From Shouchella miscanthi (GTDB lineage Bacteria; Bacillota; Bacilli; Bacillales; Bacillaceae_D), in assembly GCF_007725405.1 (NCBI RefSeq), contig NZ_CP042163.1, forward strand, positions 248,001-312,000: a stretch of DNA of 64,000 nt, written 5' to 3'. The notes beneath the pieces were generated by a model. It made no database searches, was not told the origin of the DNA, and saw nothing but the letters and a program-made list of their open reading frames with translations. Shown here piece after piece: positions 51,427 to 60,209 of the stretch. The stretch's first letter is position 1. Every line of letters begins with the position of its first letter. A program made the position numbers and the translations under genes.

Positions 51427-51450
51427 ATTATTTGAGGAGTGTGAGACGAT

Positions 51451-51912
51451 ATGCAGGTTGTAAAAGCGACTTTAGAGGATGCAGAAACCATTTTAGCCTT
51501 ACAAAAAGTAGCTTATCAAAGTGAGGCAGCTCTTTATAATGACTATACGATCTTACCTTTACACGAAACAATTGAGAATGCACAGGAAGCTTTCTCAAGT
51601 CATCTAATTTTAAAAGCATTAGACGATCAAGGCAGCATTCTTGGGTCTGTAAGAGGAAAAATAGAAAATGGCGTAACAAAGATTGGGAAGCTTATGGTTC
51701 ACCCGTCAGCACAAAATCAGGGTGTAGGTAGAGCCCTTATGGAAGCTATAGAAAAAGAGCTTCCTTCTCCAACATATGCATTATTTACAGGGTCCAAAAG
51801 TGAAAAAAACTTATTTCTCTATCAAAAATTAGGGTATACGATTGTGTCTTACGGTTCATTACCTGGTGAAGCCACTTTATTTGCTTTTTTAGAAAAGCGT
51901 AGTGAGCACTAG
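51451..51912 (+). CDS. GNAT family N-acetyltransferase
   Basis: 153 residues. GNAT core with LMVHPSAQNQGVGRALMEAI (acetyl-CoA loop QNQGVG) and NLFLYQKLGYTIVSYG (motif B). The start VVKATLEDAETILALQKVAY is typical of the acetyltransf_1 group. GAGGAG lies before the ATG at 51451. Substrate unknown; it stands alone between a terminator and the YkuK-like gene. Confidence 0.8.
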   Translation: MQVVKATLEDAETILALQKVAYQSEAALYNDYTILPLHETIENAQEAFSSHLILKALDDQGSILGSVRGKIENGVTKIGKLMVHPSAQNQGVGRALMEAIEKELPSPTYALFTGSKSEKNLFLYQKLGYTIVSYGSLPGEATLFAFLEKRSEH

Positions 51913-51972
51913 GCTTATTTTCTTACTCACTTGCATACAATGAACAAGGTCATAGTGTAAGTGAGGTTTTAC

Positions 51973-52458
51973 ATGCCTGATTATCGTACAGAGACTCGTT
52001 TAGAAAGACAGTATTTACTTCGTGATATCTTTACACGCATTGCAGCTTATTTAAACACTCATGGCTCTGAACCCTGCCATATTATTGTCGGGACAGATTC
52101 TCAAGTTCACGCACAAACCACTCGTTTCGTTATAGGTGTTGTCATCCTTTCAAGCACTAAGCAAATGTGGACAGGTACACATCGATTAACAAAGCCTTAT
52201 AAAATACATTCCATTTACGAACGGTTGCTTTATGAAACCCTATTAACAGAAGACGTGCTAACCGCATTACGAGTGAATGTAGGGAAAAAGCCAAACATTA
52301 CGTTCGAAGCGCATTTAGATATTAGTGGAGAAAATCAATTTTATTCAGCCCGCTATGCAAAAGAGTTAAGTGAGCGCTTACTGCGAATAGGTTTTTCGGC
52401 GAGGTTAAAGCCCTATGCTTATGTAGCTAGTCATTATGCCAATCGGTATACAAAATAA
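51973..52458 (+). CDS. YkuK family (DUF458) RNase H-like protein
   Basis: 161 residues. The DUF458 pattern is an RNase H fold with an acidic first strand (CHIIVGTDSQVHAQTTRFV), VVILSSTKQMWTGTH, a helix with ERLLYE and the second acidic strand EAHLDISGENQF. The Asp residues in GTDSQ and HLDIS are the likely metal ligands. Function is unproven. ATG at 51973 has GAGG 6 bases upstream; GTG at 51961 is the alternative. The stop lies in the left arm of the following hairpin. Confidence 0.82.
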   Translation: MPDYRTETRLERQYLLRDIFTRIAAYLNTHGSEPCHIIVGTDSQVHAQTTRFVIGVVILSSTKQMWTGTHRLTKPYKIHSIYERLLYETLLTEDVLTALRVNVGKKPNITFEAHLDISGENQFYSARYAKELSERLLRIGFSARLKPYAYVASHYANRYTK

Positions 52459-52481
52459 ACCGCCACGATTAGCGAGGCGGT
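52455..52481. terminator. Hairpin terminator between ykuK- and cotD-like genes
   Basis: AACCGCC pairs with GGCGGTT around a 12-base loop. It includes the stop codons of both convergent genes; the minus-strand side runs into TTTATTTTG. Confidence 0.75.
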
Positions 52482-52672
52482 TGTCTCCAGGGCTGCTGTA
52501 TGTTGATAGGTGGTGGGGGTAATTCTCTGTTCACAAACGACTCTGTATGAGGGTATTGATGAACGTGTCGGTAGACTTTATTTGTGATATAGTGAGTAAC
52601 GACAGGTTGAATTTCACGGACAACATATTCTTCTACATGTGGTCGTTGTAGGTGCTTAGGTCGATGAAACAT
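52469..52672 (-). CDS. CotD-like spore coat protein
   Basis: 67 residues, rich in His, Pro and Arg: HRPKHLQRPHVEEYVV, VVTHYITNKVYRHVHQYPHT, ES and a Pro-rich tail. The T-H-Y ... N-K-V-Y-R-H-V-H-x-Y-P-H-T-x-S core matches the CotD/YraG group of spore coat proteins. AAAGGAGG lies 8 bases before the ATG at 52672. Expected in the mother cell late in sporulation; I could not assign a SigK promoter. Confidence 0.7.
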   Translation of the reverse strand: MFHRPKHLQRPHVEEYVVREIQPVVTHYITNKVYRHVHQYPHTESFVNRELPPPPINIQQPWRQPPR

Positions 52673-52763
52673 CTACACATACCTCCTTTGCTATATGTAG
52701 TCTATGTGGAAATGGTAAAAGCGGTATAGGCGTATACGTACCCATACAGAACAGGTATGAAAT

Positions 52764-52796
52764 AAAGACCGTTTCGCGTTTTGCGAAACGGTCTTT
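52764..52796 (-). terminator. Terminator of the AI-2E-type permease gene
   Basis: AAAGACCGTTTCGC pairs with GCGAAACGGTCTTT, a 14-bp stem; works in both directions. Confidence 0.9.
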
Positions 52797-52800
52797 ATAA

Positions 52801-53928
52801 TCAAGTTCTCTTTGGGGTGGATCGCATTCGAATTCGTATTAATCGATACGTATGCTGCACAATGACCTTACCAACCGCATAAGTCGGTACAGCAAGTAGA
52901 ATGCCAATAAAGCCTGCGAGTTGGCTCGCTACAAGTAAGACGAAAATAATGGTCAGTGGGTGAACAGCAAGTTGGCGTCCCATAATTTGTGGAGAGAACA
53001 CATTGCTTTCAATTTGCTGAATAATTACGACACCGCCAATAACGAGCAGCGCTGTAAAAGGTGAATCAAATAATGCGACCACAACAGCTGGAGCAGTCCC
53101 GATCCAAGGTCCAATAAAGGGAATAACGTTTGTAAATAAGGCAACAAGTGCTAAGATTAACGCGTAATCTAAGCCTAAAATTAAGTACCAAATTAAACAA
53201 AGTACCCCAACACATGCACTCACAAGGAGCTGTCCTTGAATATAACTACTTAATGCATTATCTAAATCGCTTAATACGCGCTTACCTTCTTCTTGTTCTC
53301 TTGCTGGAAATTGGTTAATGACCATCATTGGTGCTTTATTTCCTTCTTTAAGCATGTAGAACAGAACAAAAGGGATAATCACAACGACAATAACAAAGTT
53401 TGCTACCGCACCAATAAAGGATCCGATGCTATCAACGGCAGATTCTAAATAACCTTGCAAGTTCTCCGATAAGGTATTCGAAATATTCTCGAGAGAAAAA
53501 TCCATGGAGTCGAGCACATTTTGAAAGGCTGGCTGTTCTTGTAAGCCTTCAAAGAATTCTTGTACCATGTTTGCGTACCTTGGAATGTTGTTAACAAACG
53601 ACATAATTTGGTTCTGAATGATTGGTCCTATATACAGCACGGCGCTTGTTAGTAGACCGATTAAAACAAGAAACACAATTAAGATTGAAACGCCACGATG
53701 TATTTTTTTACTGAGTATATTAACGAACGGTCTCAGTAAGTAATAGATAATGAGCGCAATGACAATTGGAGCAAACAATGTCTGAAACAAAACCGCTATT
53801 GGCCTGAAAATAAAATCTACGAGCGAGCCTAAATAGATAATCAGAAAAATAATGATAATCCAACAAGCGAATCGAAACGCTTTACTCTCCATCAAGGTAT
53901 GTATGCCCTCCTTCCATTTCCTTCTCAT
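52801..53928 (-). CDS. AI-2E family transporter (PerM/YdbI-like permease)
   Basis: 375 residues with seven to eight transmembrane helices and a cytoplasm-facing amphipathic middle (FVNNIPRYANMVQEFFEGLQ). The family end motif is present: LFTNVIPFIGPWIGTAPAVV, followed by GRQLAVHPLTIIFVLL. Despite the name, members include Na+/H+ antiporters and permeases; the substrate here is unknown. The ATG at 53928 has no site, while AAGGAGG lies 11 bases before an in-frame TTG at 53895, so the true start may be there (364 residues). Confidence 0.85.
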   Translation of the reverse strand: MRRKWKEGIHTLMESKAFRFACWIIIIFLIIYLGSLVDFIFRPIAVLFQTLFAPIVIALIIYYLLRPFVNILSKKIHRGVSILIVFLVLIGLLTSAVLYIGPIIQNQIMSFVNNIPRYANMVQEFFEGLQEQPAFQNVLDSMDFSLENISNTLSENLQGYLESAVDSIGSFIGAVANFVIVVVIIPFVLFYMLKEGNKAPMMVINQFPAREQEEGKRVLSDLDNALSSYIQGQLLVSACVGVLCLIWYLILGLDYALILALVALFTNVIPFIGPWIGTAPAVVVALFDSPFTALLVIGGVVIIQQIESNVFSPQIMGRQLAVHPLTIIFVLLVASQLAGFIGILLAVPTYAVGKVIVQHTYRLIRIRMRSTPKRT

Positions 53929-54064
53929 GTGTATTCAAAAGAGATTTGTAAAAACACTATATCACAAAATACCTGAAATCCAATGAAATTTCCATTTCTA
54001 CAGTTTGAAGTTGCTAGAATAGGGAATATCTCAAATACTATGATCCACTAAAAGGGTGAGCGCA

Positions 54065-55603
54065 ATGCGAATAGTAACCGGAGAAGAAATGGCAAGCGTT
54101 GAAGCGATTACCATGAATAAAATTGGTTTACCTGGTGTTGTGTTAATGGAAAATGCAGGCAGAGAGATTGCCCGTAAGCTGATCGAGCAGTACGGTGATA
54201 AACGCTATTTACTATTAATAGGTGCAGGGAATAATGGCGGAGACGGTTTTGCTGTTGCACGAATGCTAATGGAGCAAGGGATCACTGTCATGACATGTAT
54301 TATACCGGATGAAAGTCGCTTCGGTGGGGATGCAAAGCAACACAAGCGAATATATGAGCAGAGTGGTTACAGATGGAAGTACTGGCATGATATCGAGTCA
54401 GAATGGTTGGAACTGCTTTGCGAAATAGATGTTATTGTTGATGCGATGATCGGAACTGGGATAAAGGGTTCGCTAAAAGATCCTTATCCAGCTATTATAA
54501 AACAACTAAATCGGTCACAGAAGGAGATTGTATCCATTGATTTACCGACTGGCGTACCGGCAGATGAAACAGCGATTGCTCATGAAGCGGTGTATGCAGG
54601 CAAGACGTATTCATTACAGCTCATGAAGCTAAGCTATTTTTTAGAAGCGACAAAACCATTTTACGGGAAGATGGAAGTGTTGCCAATTGGTGTGCCACCA
54701 GCTACGTTCAAGCACCTTGAAAAGCAACGTTGCGTCTGGGGAGAGGAAGAAGTTTTTCATAGCTGGTTTACCTCTAGTTCGTTTGCACATAAAGGGAAGA
54801 ATGGTCGGATTGGTATTATCGCCGGAAATGACAACATGCCTGGTGCAGCAAGTCTTGTCACGACGGCGGCGGTTCAAAGTGGTGCAGGCTTAACAACTGT
54901 TGGAACAACCCGTCCTGTCATCCAAGCCATTGCCACTCATGTGAAAGAGGCAATGTTTACGACGCTATCCTCGGATAAAGACGGGATATTGGCTCCTACA
55001 GAAAGCGAACTGTTAGCATTTTATGAGAATAAGACGGTTTTAACAATTGGACCAGGTATTGGAAGAGGAGGGCATGTGAAGGACGTTGTCTCACATGCGA
55101 TTACTCATTTTAAAGGACCATTAATTTTAGATGCAGATGCTTTACATGTCGTTCCAAGCTGTCTTGAGTCCATACGTAAGCGTCAAGCACCTTTAATTAT
55201 AACGCCCCACCCTGGAGAGATGTCGATGCTGACAGGCTATGGAGTCGAGCACATAAAGCAGAGGCGATTTGAAGTTGCTGAGGCGTTCGCACGGACAAAT
55301 GGGATCTATGTCGTTTTAAAGGGACCTCATACGATTGTAGCGATGCCTGATGGCTTTCTGACTGTCAATATGTCAGGGAATGAAGGGTTAGCTAAAGGGG
55401 GATCGGGTGACGTATTAACTGGTATGATAACTGCATTGGTTACGAGGCAAAAAACGCAAGTCGCTTTATCGACTTCTGTTTATTTACACGGTTATGCAGC
55501 TGATTTATATAAAGAAGAAGGATGGAGTACAGATAGCATTACGCCAAGTCATTTAATTGCTAAACTGCCGGATGCGTTTAAAGTGGTAACATCAAAGTCA
55601 TGA
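54065..55603 (+). CDS. nnr: Bifunctional NAD(P)H-hydrate epimerase / ADP-dependent dehydratase
   Basis: 512 residues. The N-terminal YjeF_N epimerase domain (about 1-215) has GAGNNGGDGFAVARML and SIDLPTGVPAD. The C-terminal ribokinase-like dehydratase domain has GRIGIIAGNDNMPGAASL, LTIGPGIGRG, LILDADALH, TPHPGEM and NEGLAKGGSGDVLTGMI, where the last carries the catalytic Asp. Together they repair hydrated NADH/NADPH using ADP. ATG at 54065 has AGGGTGAG upstream; GTG at 54056 is less likely. Confidence 0.93.
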   Translation: MRIVTGEEMASVEAITMNKIGLPGVVLMENAGREIARKLIEQYGDKRYLLLIGAGNNGGDGFAVARMLMEQGITVMTCIIPDESRFGGDAKQHKRIYEQSGYRWKYWHDIESEWLELLCEIDVIVDAMIGTGIKGSLKDPYPAIIKQLNRSQKEIVSIDLPTGVPADETAIAHEAVYAGKTYSLQLMKLSYFLEATKPFYGKMEVLPIGVPPATFKHLEKQRCVWGEEEVFHSWFTSSSFAHKGKNGRIGIIAGNDNMPGAASLVTTAAVQSGAGLTTVGTTRPVIQAIATHVKEAMFTTLSSDKDGILAPTESELLAFYENKTVLTIGPGIGRGGHVKDVVSHAITHFKGPLILDADALHVVPSCLESIRKRQAPLIITPHPGEMSMLTGYGVEHIKQRRFEVAEAFARTNGIYVVLKGPHTIVAMPDGFLTVNMSGNEGLAKGGSGDVLTGMITALVTRQKTQVALSTSVYLHGYAADLYKEEGWSTDSITPSHLIAKLPDAFKVVTSKS

Positions 55604-55658
55604 TAGTGGGTAAAACTGGGCATACTGATACAATCATAGGAAAAGGAGTCTAGACACA

Positions 55659-56246
55659 ATGAAAAAAACACCATTTATGTATATGACGGTATTTACTGCT
55701 CTATCACTGCTCGCTGCTTGTAATCAAGATGAGGGTCCAGGTGAAATGAACCCTAATCCAGAGCCTGGAACTGTAGAAGAAGACAATGGCGCACAAGAGA
55801 ATGAAACGATGATGTCGTATATTCGTTTAGATGATGCGCTACAACATTTTAACAATGCGTTTCCAGATGCATCACTTACATCTGTTAAGTACGATGCTCA
55901 AAATCTACATTATGAATTAGATGGTATAGATGACGATTCCGAATATGAACTGGTCATACATGCAGAAACGGAAGAAGAGATCAATCAACAAACAGAACCT
56001 CTCGATGCTGAAGATGCTGGAGGTGTTGAACGTGAAAGAGAAGCCATTGAGTTAGAGGGTTTAATTGAACCAACTGATGCTGTAGGGACTGCTCAAAATG
56101 AAATTTCTGGTGCGATGAGAAGTTGGGAGCTCGAACGAGACGGAAACCGAATTTACTATGAAGTGAAAATTGAAGTAGACCAGGAAGAACACGAAGTAAC
56201 CATTGATGCCGAATCCGGAGAGATTATTGAAATTGATCGAGATTAA
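55659..56246 (+). CDS. PepSY-domain lipoprotein
   Basis: 195 residues. Lipoprotein signal with lipobox LLAAC (Cys about 21), an acidic linker, then two PepSY-like units: YIRLDDALQHFNNAFPDASL ... HYELDGIDDDSEYELVIHAE, and DAVGTAQNEISGAMRSWELE ... YYEVKIEVDQEEHEVTIDAE. PepSY domains often inhibit or modulate peptidases outside the membrane. AAAAGGAG precedes the ATG. A terminator follows. Confidence 0.85.
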   Translation: MKKTPFMYMTVFTALSLLAACNQDEGPGEMNPNPEPGTVEEDNGAQENETMMSYIRLDDALQHFNNAFPDASLTSVKYDAQNLHYELDGIDDDSEYELVIHAETEEEINQQTEPLDAEDAGGVEREREAIELEGLIEPTDAVGTAQNEISGAMRSWELERDGNRIYYEVKIEVDQEEHEVTIDAESGEIIEIDRD

Positions 56247-56253
56247 AAGAGTG

Positions 56254-56290
56254 TAAGGTGCTTATGTAACAAATAGGCACCTTATTTTTT
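56254..56290 (+). terminator. Terminator after the PepSY lipoprotein gene
   Basis: TAAGGTGC pairs with GCACCTTA, with extra TAT/ATA pairing inside, then a T-run. Confidence 0.88.
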
Positions 56291-56344
56291 ATGCTTCTTA
56301 CGATAAATGCTATGATTGGATAAAGACAATAGGGGGGGGAACGA

Positions 56345-57004
56345 ATGAGTACCCATCTTTTTTTATTTGGAAGCGGGCCTCCGTTTACAGAAAAATTAGG
56401 TAAGCGTTTCGTCGAGGTCATGAGAGAGAAAACATGCATCATTTTTGTTATCGATCGACCTGGAATTAATGATTATCGTAAAATGTACGAGGGAATGTTG
56501 AAGTCGTTAGGGGTGCATTGTTTATTTCGCCCGCTGCCAGCAGTGTCAGAGCAGGGAATTTGCGATGAATTGAAGGCTTGCGGAGGGATTATAATCGGCG
56601 GTGGAAATACAGAGAAATACATAGATGAATTGGTGGAAACAACGATTGGTCCAACGATTAGAGATCAATTTCATACAGGTATTCCTGTTGCTGGGTTTTC
56701 CGCAGGCGCCATTATGAGCATGGAGAAAAGCATGATATCGGCTAAAGACCATCCAAGTAAACGTTTAAACGTGCGGAAGGGATTAGGTTTGCAACAGCAA
56801 ACACAAGTGGCCGTTCATTTTAGTGAATGGAAGGAAGAGGAACATTTACGTATGATAACGAAAGACTATGGGATTGAAGGGTTTGGTATTAATGAAAAAT
56901 CTGGTATTTATTTTAAAAACGGAACAAAAGAAATGATTGAAGGATCAGGTGTTTACAAGATTCATGCAGGTGTTTTACACAAGCTGGAGGTAGAAAACAG
57001 ATGA
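56345..57004 (+). CDS. Peptidase S51-like / class I glutamine amidotransferase-like protein
   Basis: 219 residues. Flavodoxin-like start (LFLFGSGPP), GGIIIGGGNTEKYID and the nucleophile elbow VAGFSAGAIMSME with Ser as in dipeptidase E and cyanophycinase (G-x-S-A-G). The family cleaves Asp-containing peptides; the substrate here is unknown. AGGGGGGG lies before the ATG. The stop overlaps the ATG of the next gene by four bases (ATGA), so both are translated from one transcript. Confidence 0.8.
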   Translation: MSTHLFLFGSGPPFTEKLGKRFVEVMREKTCIIFVIDRPGINDYRKMYEGMLKSLGVHCLFRPLPAVSEQGICDELKACGGIIIGGGNTEKYIDELVETTIGPTIRDQFHTGIPVAGFSAGAIMSMEKSMISAKDHPSKRLNVRKGLGLQQQTQVAVHFSEWKEEEHLRMITKDYGIEGFGINEKSGIYFKNGTKEMIEGSGVYKIHAGVLHKLEVENR

Positions 57005-57507
57005 ACATCGTTTATCGGGAAGCTAGAAAAAAAGACGCAAAAAGCATGATCGACCATGTGAAGTTTGTTTTCACGGAGAACCCTACTTTTTATGGAACGC
57101 GGGCAGATGAATTTCAAATGACTATTGAACAAGAAGAACAATGGATAGAAAAACATCAGAAACATGGCTTTCTTTATTTGGCAGAAATAGATGACGTAAT
57201 AGCGGGAATGATTCATTTCCTCCCTTCAAAAAGCAAACGTTTTTCCCATCAAGGTATGGTAGGCATTAGTATAAAGGAGTTTTATGCAGGGCAAGGAATT
57301 GGTACTGAATTAATGACTCGCCTTTTACGCTGGGCAAAAGCTCAAGCGAATATTGAAAAGGTCTCATTGGAAGTTTTTTCCAATAATGAACGCGGTCTTT
57401 CTTTATATAAGAAGTTAGGCTTTCAAGAGGAAGGCCGATTAAAAAGAAATGCGCGTCTTGATGATGGTACATATGTAGATGATATTCGCATGGCGCAGTT
57501 TGTTTGA
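57001..57507 (+). CDS. GNAT family N-acetyltransferase
   Basis: 168 residues. GNAT core with ISIKEFYAGQGIGTELMTRL (acetyl-CoA loop GQGIGT), VSLEVFSNNERGLSLYKKLG (motif B) and a FQEEGRLKRNARLDDGTYVD ending, the pattern of L-amino-acid/phosphinothricin- and RimI-like proteins. It overlaps the upstream S51 gene by four bases, and GGAGG lies 10 bases before the ATG inside that gene. The coupling suggests a shared process, perhaps peptide or amino-acid handling. Confidence 0.82.
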   Translation: MNIVYREARKKDAKSMIDHVKFVFTENPTFYGTRADEFQMTIEQEEQWIEKHQKHGFLYLAEIDDVIAGMIHFLPSKSKRFSHQGMVGISIKEFYAGQGIGTELMTRLLRWAKAQANIEKVSLEVFSNNERGLSLYKKLGFQEEGRLKRNARLDDGTYVDDIRMAQFV

Positions 57508-57528
57508 GTTACATACATTCGTGTGTTT

Positions 57529-57562
57529 CGGATTTCCGGAAGCCATAGAAGGCCGAAATCCG
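57529..57562 (+). terminator. Hairpin after the S51-GNAT pair
   Basis: CGGATTTC pairs with GAAATCCG. The downstream T-run is delayed (CTCAGGTTCCTTTTT), so termination is plausible but weak. Confidence 0.5.
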
Positions 57563-57609
57563 CTCAGGTTCCTTTTTAGAGATTGTTACAGTGTATAGAA
57601 AGATTCAGA

Positions 57610-57640
57610 TTGACTGTTACGTTACGTTATAGGTTAGGCT
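57610..57640 (+). promoter_or_regulatory. MerR-type promoter with 19-bp spacer
   Basis: TTGACT (57610-57615), 19 bp and TAGGCT (57635-57640). The spacer holds the near-dyad TTACGTTACGTTA (57617-57629). This suggests that the MerR gene it drives controls itself and the ABC exporter gene. Confidence 0.65.
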
Positions 57641-57662
57641 AAGTAGAAGAAGGGGGGATTAG

Positions 57663-58415
57663 ATGGAACTCACAATTGGTCCATTTGCAAAACAAGTAGG
57701 CACAACGGTTCGAACATTACGGTATTATGATCAAATTGGCTTACTTGTGCCACTTCGTTTGAACGATAAAAGTCAGAAGCTTTATACAAGCTTAGAATGG
57801 AAAACGTATCAGCAAATTGCTGTATGTAAATATTTAGGGATGACACTTGATGAAATTAAAGCACAGCTTGAAGATCGTATCATGAGTGGTGAAGAGTTGC
57901 TAGCCTTTCAAAAACAAGTGATTGAGAAAAAACAGACTGAATTAAATGAAACAATGAAACTTATCACAAGGGCGCAACGTTTATATGAAGTAGAGAACCC
58001 GATTAGCGGAGTGACCGATGAATTAACATTTAGTTTATTAGATGCATTTAGGCGTGAAAAAGATCAAATTCAAGCATTTAAACAGTATTTCTCTGGTGAC
58101 AAAGCGATTGTTTCACAACTAGATAAATATAACGAACCATCGTTACAGCAAACAATGGATAAAGAAGGATTGCAGTTCTGTTTGAATGTCCATTGGGCCA
58201 TGCAAAAAGGAGAAACACCGGACAGTCCTTATATAAGAGAATTGATTCAACGTTTAGTAGAACGTAACCCAGAGTTGAGAAAAATGATCGCAATTGTAAA
58301 AGATGATGCATTTATTCAAAAACATAGTGATTTGTTTAATCTGTATTTTCCAGAGGAGTTAGGCGACTTTATTTATACCGCGCTTACGAATTATATGCAT
58401 GTGGAAGAGGAGTAA
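57663..58415 (+). CDS. MerR family regulator, TipA-like drug sensor
   Basis: 250 residues. MerR winged helix (TIGPFAKQVGTTVRTLRYYD, IGLLVPLRLND, YTSLEWKTYQQIAVCKYLGM), a long coiled coil (FQKQVIEKKQTELNETMKLI) and a C-terminal globular domain of about 110 residues that resembles a TipAS-type ligand pocket. GGGGGG precedes the ATG. The ABC exporter gene starts 5 bases after its stop, a drug-sensor/efflux operon by context. Confidence 0.85.
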   Translation: MELTIGPFAKQVGTTVRTLRYYDQIGLLVPLRLNDKSQKLYTSLEWKTYQQIAVCKYLGMTLDEIKAQLEDRIMSGEELLAFQKQVIEKKQTELNETMKLITRAQRLYEVENPISGVTDELTFSLLDAFRREKDQIQAFKQYFSGDKAIVSQLDKYNEPSLQQTMDKEGLQFCLNVHWAMQKGETPDSPYIRELIQRLVERNPELRKMIAIVKDDAFIQKHSDLFNLYFPEELGDFIYTALTNYMHVEEE

Positions 58416-58419
58416 TGAA

Positions 58420-60162
58420 ATGGAAGAGAAACAGCATCAATCCATTAATATCAAAGCGTTTATTGCCATGATTCGGCCATTCTTACCACGAAAGCTATTG
58501 CTTGTGCTTGCAGTCGTCCTTGTTGTTTTTGAGACGGCGCTTGCTCTCATTGTACCGCTGTTAACCATGAACTTTATTGATGAGATGACGGTGATCGGGT
58601 TTGAGTGGTCAACCATAGCCTTATTAGGAGCTGTATTTTTAGCGCAGTTAGTTATGTCAGGAATCGCCATCTATACAATGGTCTATATCGGTCAAAAGGT
58701 CGTTTATTCTTTAAGAGAAACGGCTTGGAAGCGGATCTTGCACTTACCTGTTTCATTTTTTGATCGTCATTCATCAGGAGAAATGATGAGTCGCATGACG
58801 AATGATACCCTTGTCATTAAAGACTTTATGACGATGCAATTAATTCCTTTTATTTCGGGATTAATCTCTATTATCGGTTCAATTATTATTCTGTTTGTTT
58901 TAGACTGGAAAATTACCCTTATGATGCTAGCGGTAGTACCAGCATCCTTACTTGTCATGATGCCACTAGGTAGAAAAATGTATCGTGTCTCCCGCTCCTT
59001 ACAGGATGAAACAGCTTCATTCCAAGGTGATTTAGGACGTGTGCTCGCTGATATTCGTCTTGTAAAGGCGTCTTTAGCTGAAGATCAAGAGAAACAAGTA
59101 GGCATTAATCGAATGGCAAATCTATTTGGTTTCGGTTTACGTGAAGGAAAGATCATGGCTGTCATCCAGCCAATTATGATGAGTTTAATGCTTATTATGC
59201 TCGTTGTGATTTTTGGTTATGGTGGAATGCGTGTTGCGGCTGACACATTAACAGCAGGGGCTCTTGTTGCCATTATCTTTTATTTATTTCAAATATCTGT
59301 TCCATTTACGCAGATGGCCAACTTCTTTACGCAATTACAGAAAGCACTGGGTGCAAGCGAACGGATGGAAACCATATTGAGTGCAGAAGTAGAACAAGAT
59401 TCGTTAGAGACAACGAATACGGTTGAACAACTTGATGCGTTAGCCTTTCAAGATGTGTCGTTCCAGTATGCTGATGACAAAAAAATTCTTCAGCATGTTA
59501 CCTTTACAGCTCGGGTTGGCGAAATGACAGCTTTTGTAGGCCCGAGTGGGGCTGGGAAAACGACGTTGTTCTCACTCATTGAACGATTCTATTTGCCAAC
59601 AGATGGAACCATTCAGTACCGTGGTGTGTCAACAGCATCTATACCTCTTAATGAATGGAGAGAGAAGATTGCATATGTTTCACAAGACTCTCCTATTATG
59701 TCAGGGACGATACGAAGCAATTTAACGTATGGGTTGGAGCATGTTCCCAACGACTTTGTCGAGGAGGCCGTGCATGCTGCCAATTTAAAACAGTTTTTAG
59801 AAGGATTGCCTGATGGATTAGAAACAGAGGTTGGAGAGAGAGGCGTTCGTTTATCAGGTGGCCAAAAACAGCGACTCGCTATTGCAAGGGCAATGATACG
59901 AAATCCTAAAATTTTGCTTCTTGATGAAGCAACCGCACACTTGGATAGCGCGTCAGAAAAGCTCGTTCAAGAAGCACTTGAACGATTAATGACTGGACGT
60001 ACAACGTTAGTCATTGCACACCGACTTGCGACTGTCCGCAACGCTGATCAATTAATTGTACTAGAAGGTGGCAAAGTAACAGGTTCAGGAACTCATCAAG
60101 AATTATTAGAGAAACACAGCTTGTATCAAGAGCTTGTTAAGCAGCAGCTTCATGTAGATTAA
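58420..60162 (+). CDS. ABC exporter, fused permease and ATPase (BmrA/LmrA-like)
   Basis: 580 residues. Six membrane helices (about 20-300; the coupling region includes LPVSFFDRHSSGEMMSRMTN) and one nucleotide-binding domain: Walker A VGPSGAGKTTL, Q-loop YVSQDSPIMSGTIRSNLT, signature LSGGQKQRLAIARAM, Walker B ILLLDEATAHLDS and H-loop VIAHRLAT. A half-transporter that works as a homodimer and probably exports drugs or lipids. GAGGAG lies 7 bases before the ATG at 58420. Second gene of the MerR unit. Confidence 0.92.
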   Translation: MEEKQHQSINIKAFIAMIRPFLPRKLLLVLAVVLVVFETALALIVPLLTMNFIDEMTVIGFEWSTIALLGAVFLAQLVMSGIAIYTMVYIGQKVVYSLRETAWKRILHLPVSFFDRHSSGEMMSRMTNDTLVIKDFMTMQLIPFISGLISIIGSIIILFVLDWKITLMMLAVVPASLLVMMPLGRKMYRVSRSLQDETASFQGDLGRVLADIRLVKASLAEDQEKQVGINRMANLFGFGLREGKIMAVIQPIMMSLMLIMLVVIFGYGGMRVAADTLTAGALVAIIFYLFQISVPFTQMANFFTQLQKALGASERMETILSAEVEQDSLETTNTVEQLDALAFQDVSFQYADDKKILQHVTFTARVGEMTAFVGPSGAGKTTLFSLIERFYLPTDGTIQYRGVSTASIPLNEWREKIAYVSQDSPIMSGTIRSNLTYGLEHVPNDFVEEAVHAANLKQFLEGLPDGLETEVGERGVRLSGGQKQRLAIARAMIRNPKILLLDEATAHLDSASEKLVQEALERLMTGRTTLVIAHRLATVRNADQLIVLEGGKVTGSGTHQELLEKHSLYQELVKQQLHVD

Positions 60163-60164
60163 AG

Positions 60165-60209
60165 AAAGCGATCGCGACCTACCGTTAAAGAGGCGCGATC
60201 GCTTTTTTT
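60165..60209. terminator. Bidirectional terminator between the ABC exporter and DinB genes
   Basis: AAAGCGATCGCG pairs with CGCGATCGCTTT, then TTTTTT; it reaches the stop of the minus-strand DinB gene. Confidence 0.9.
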
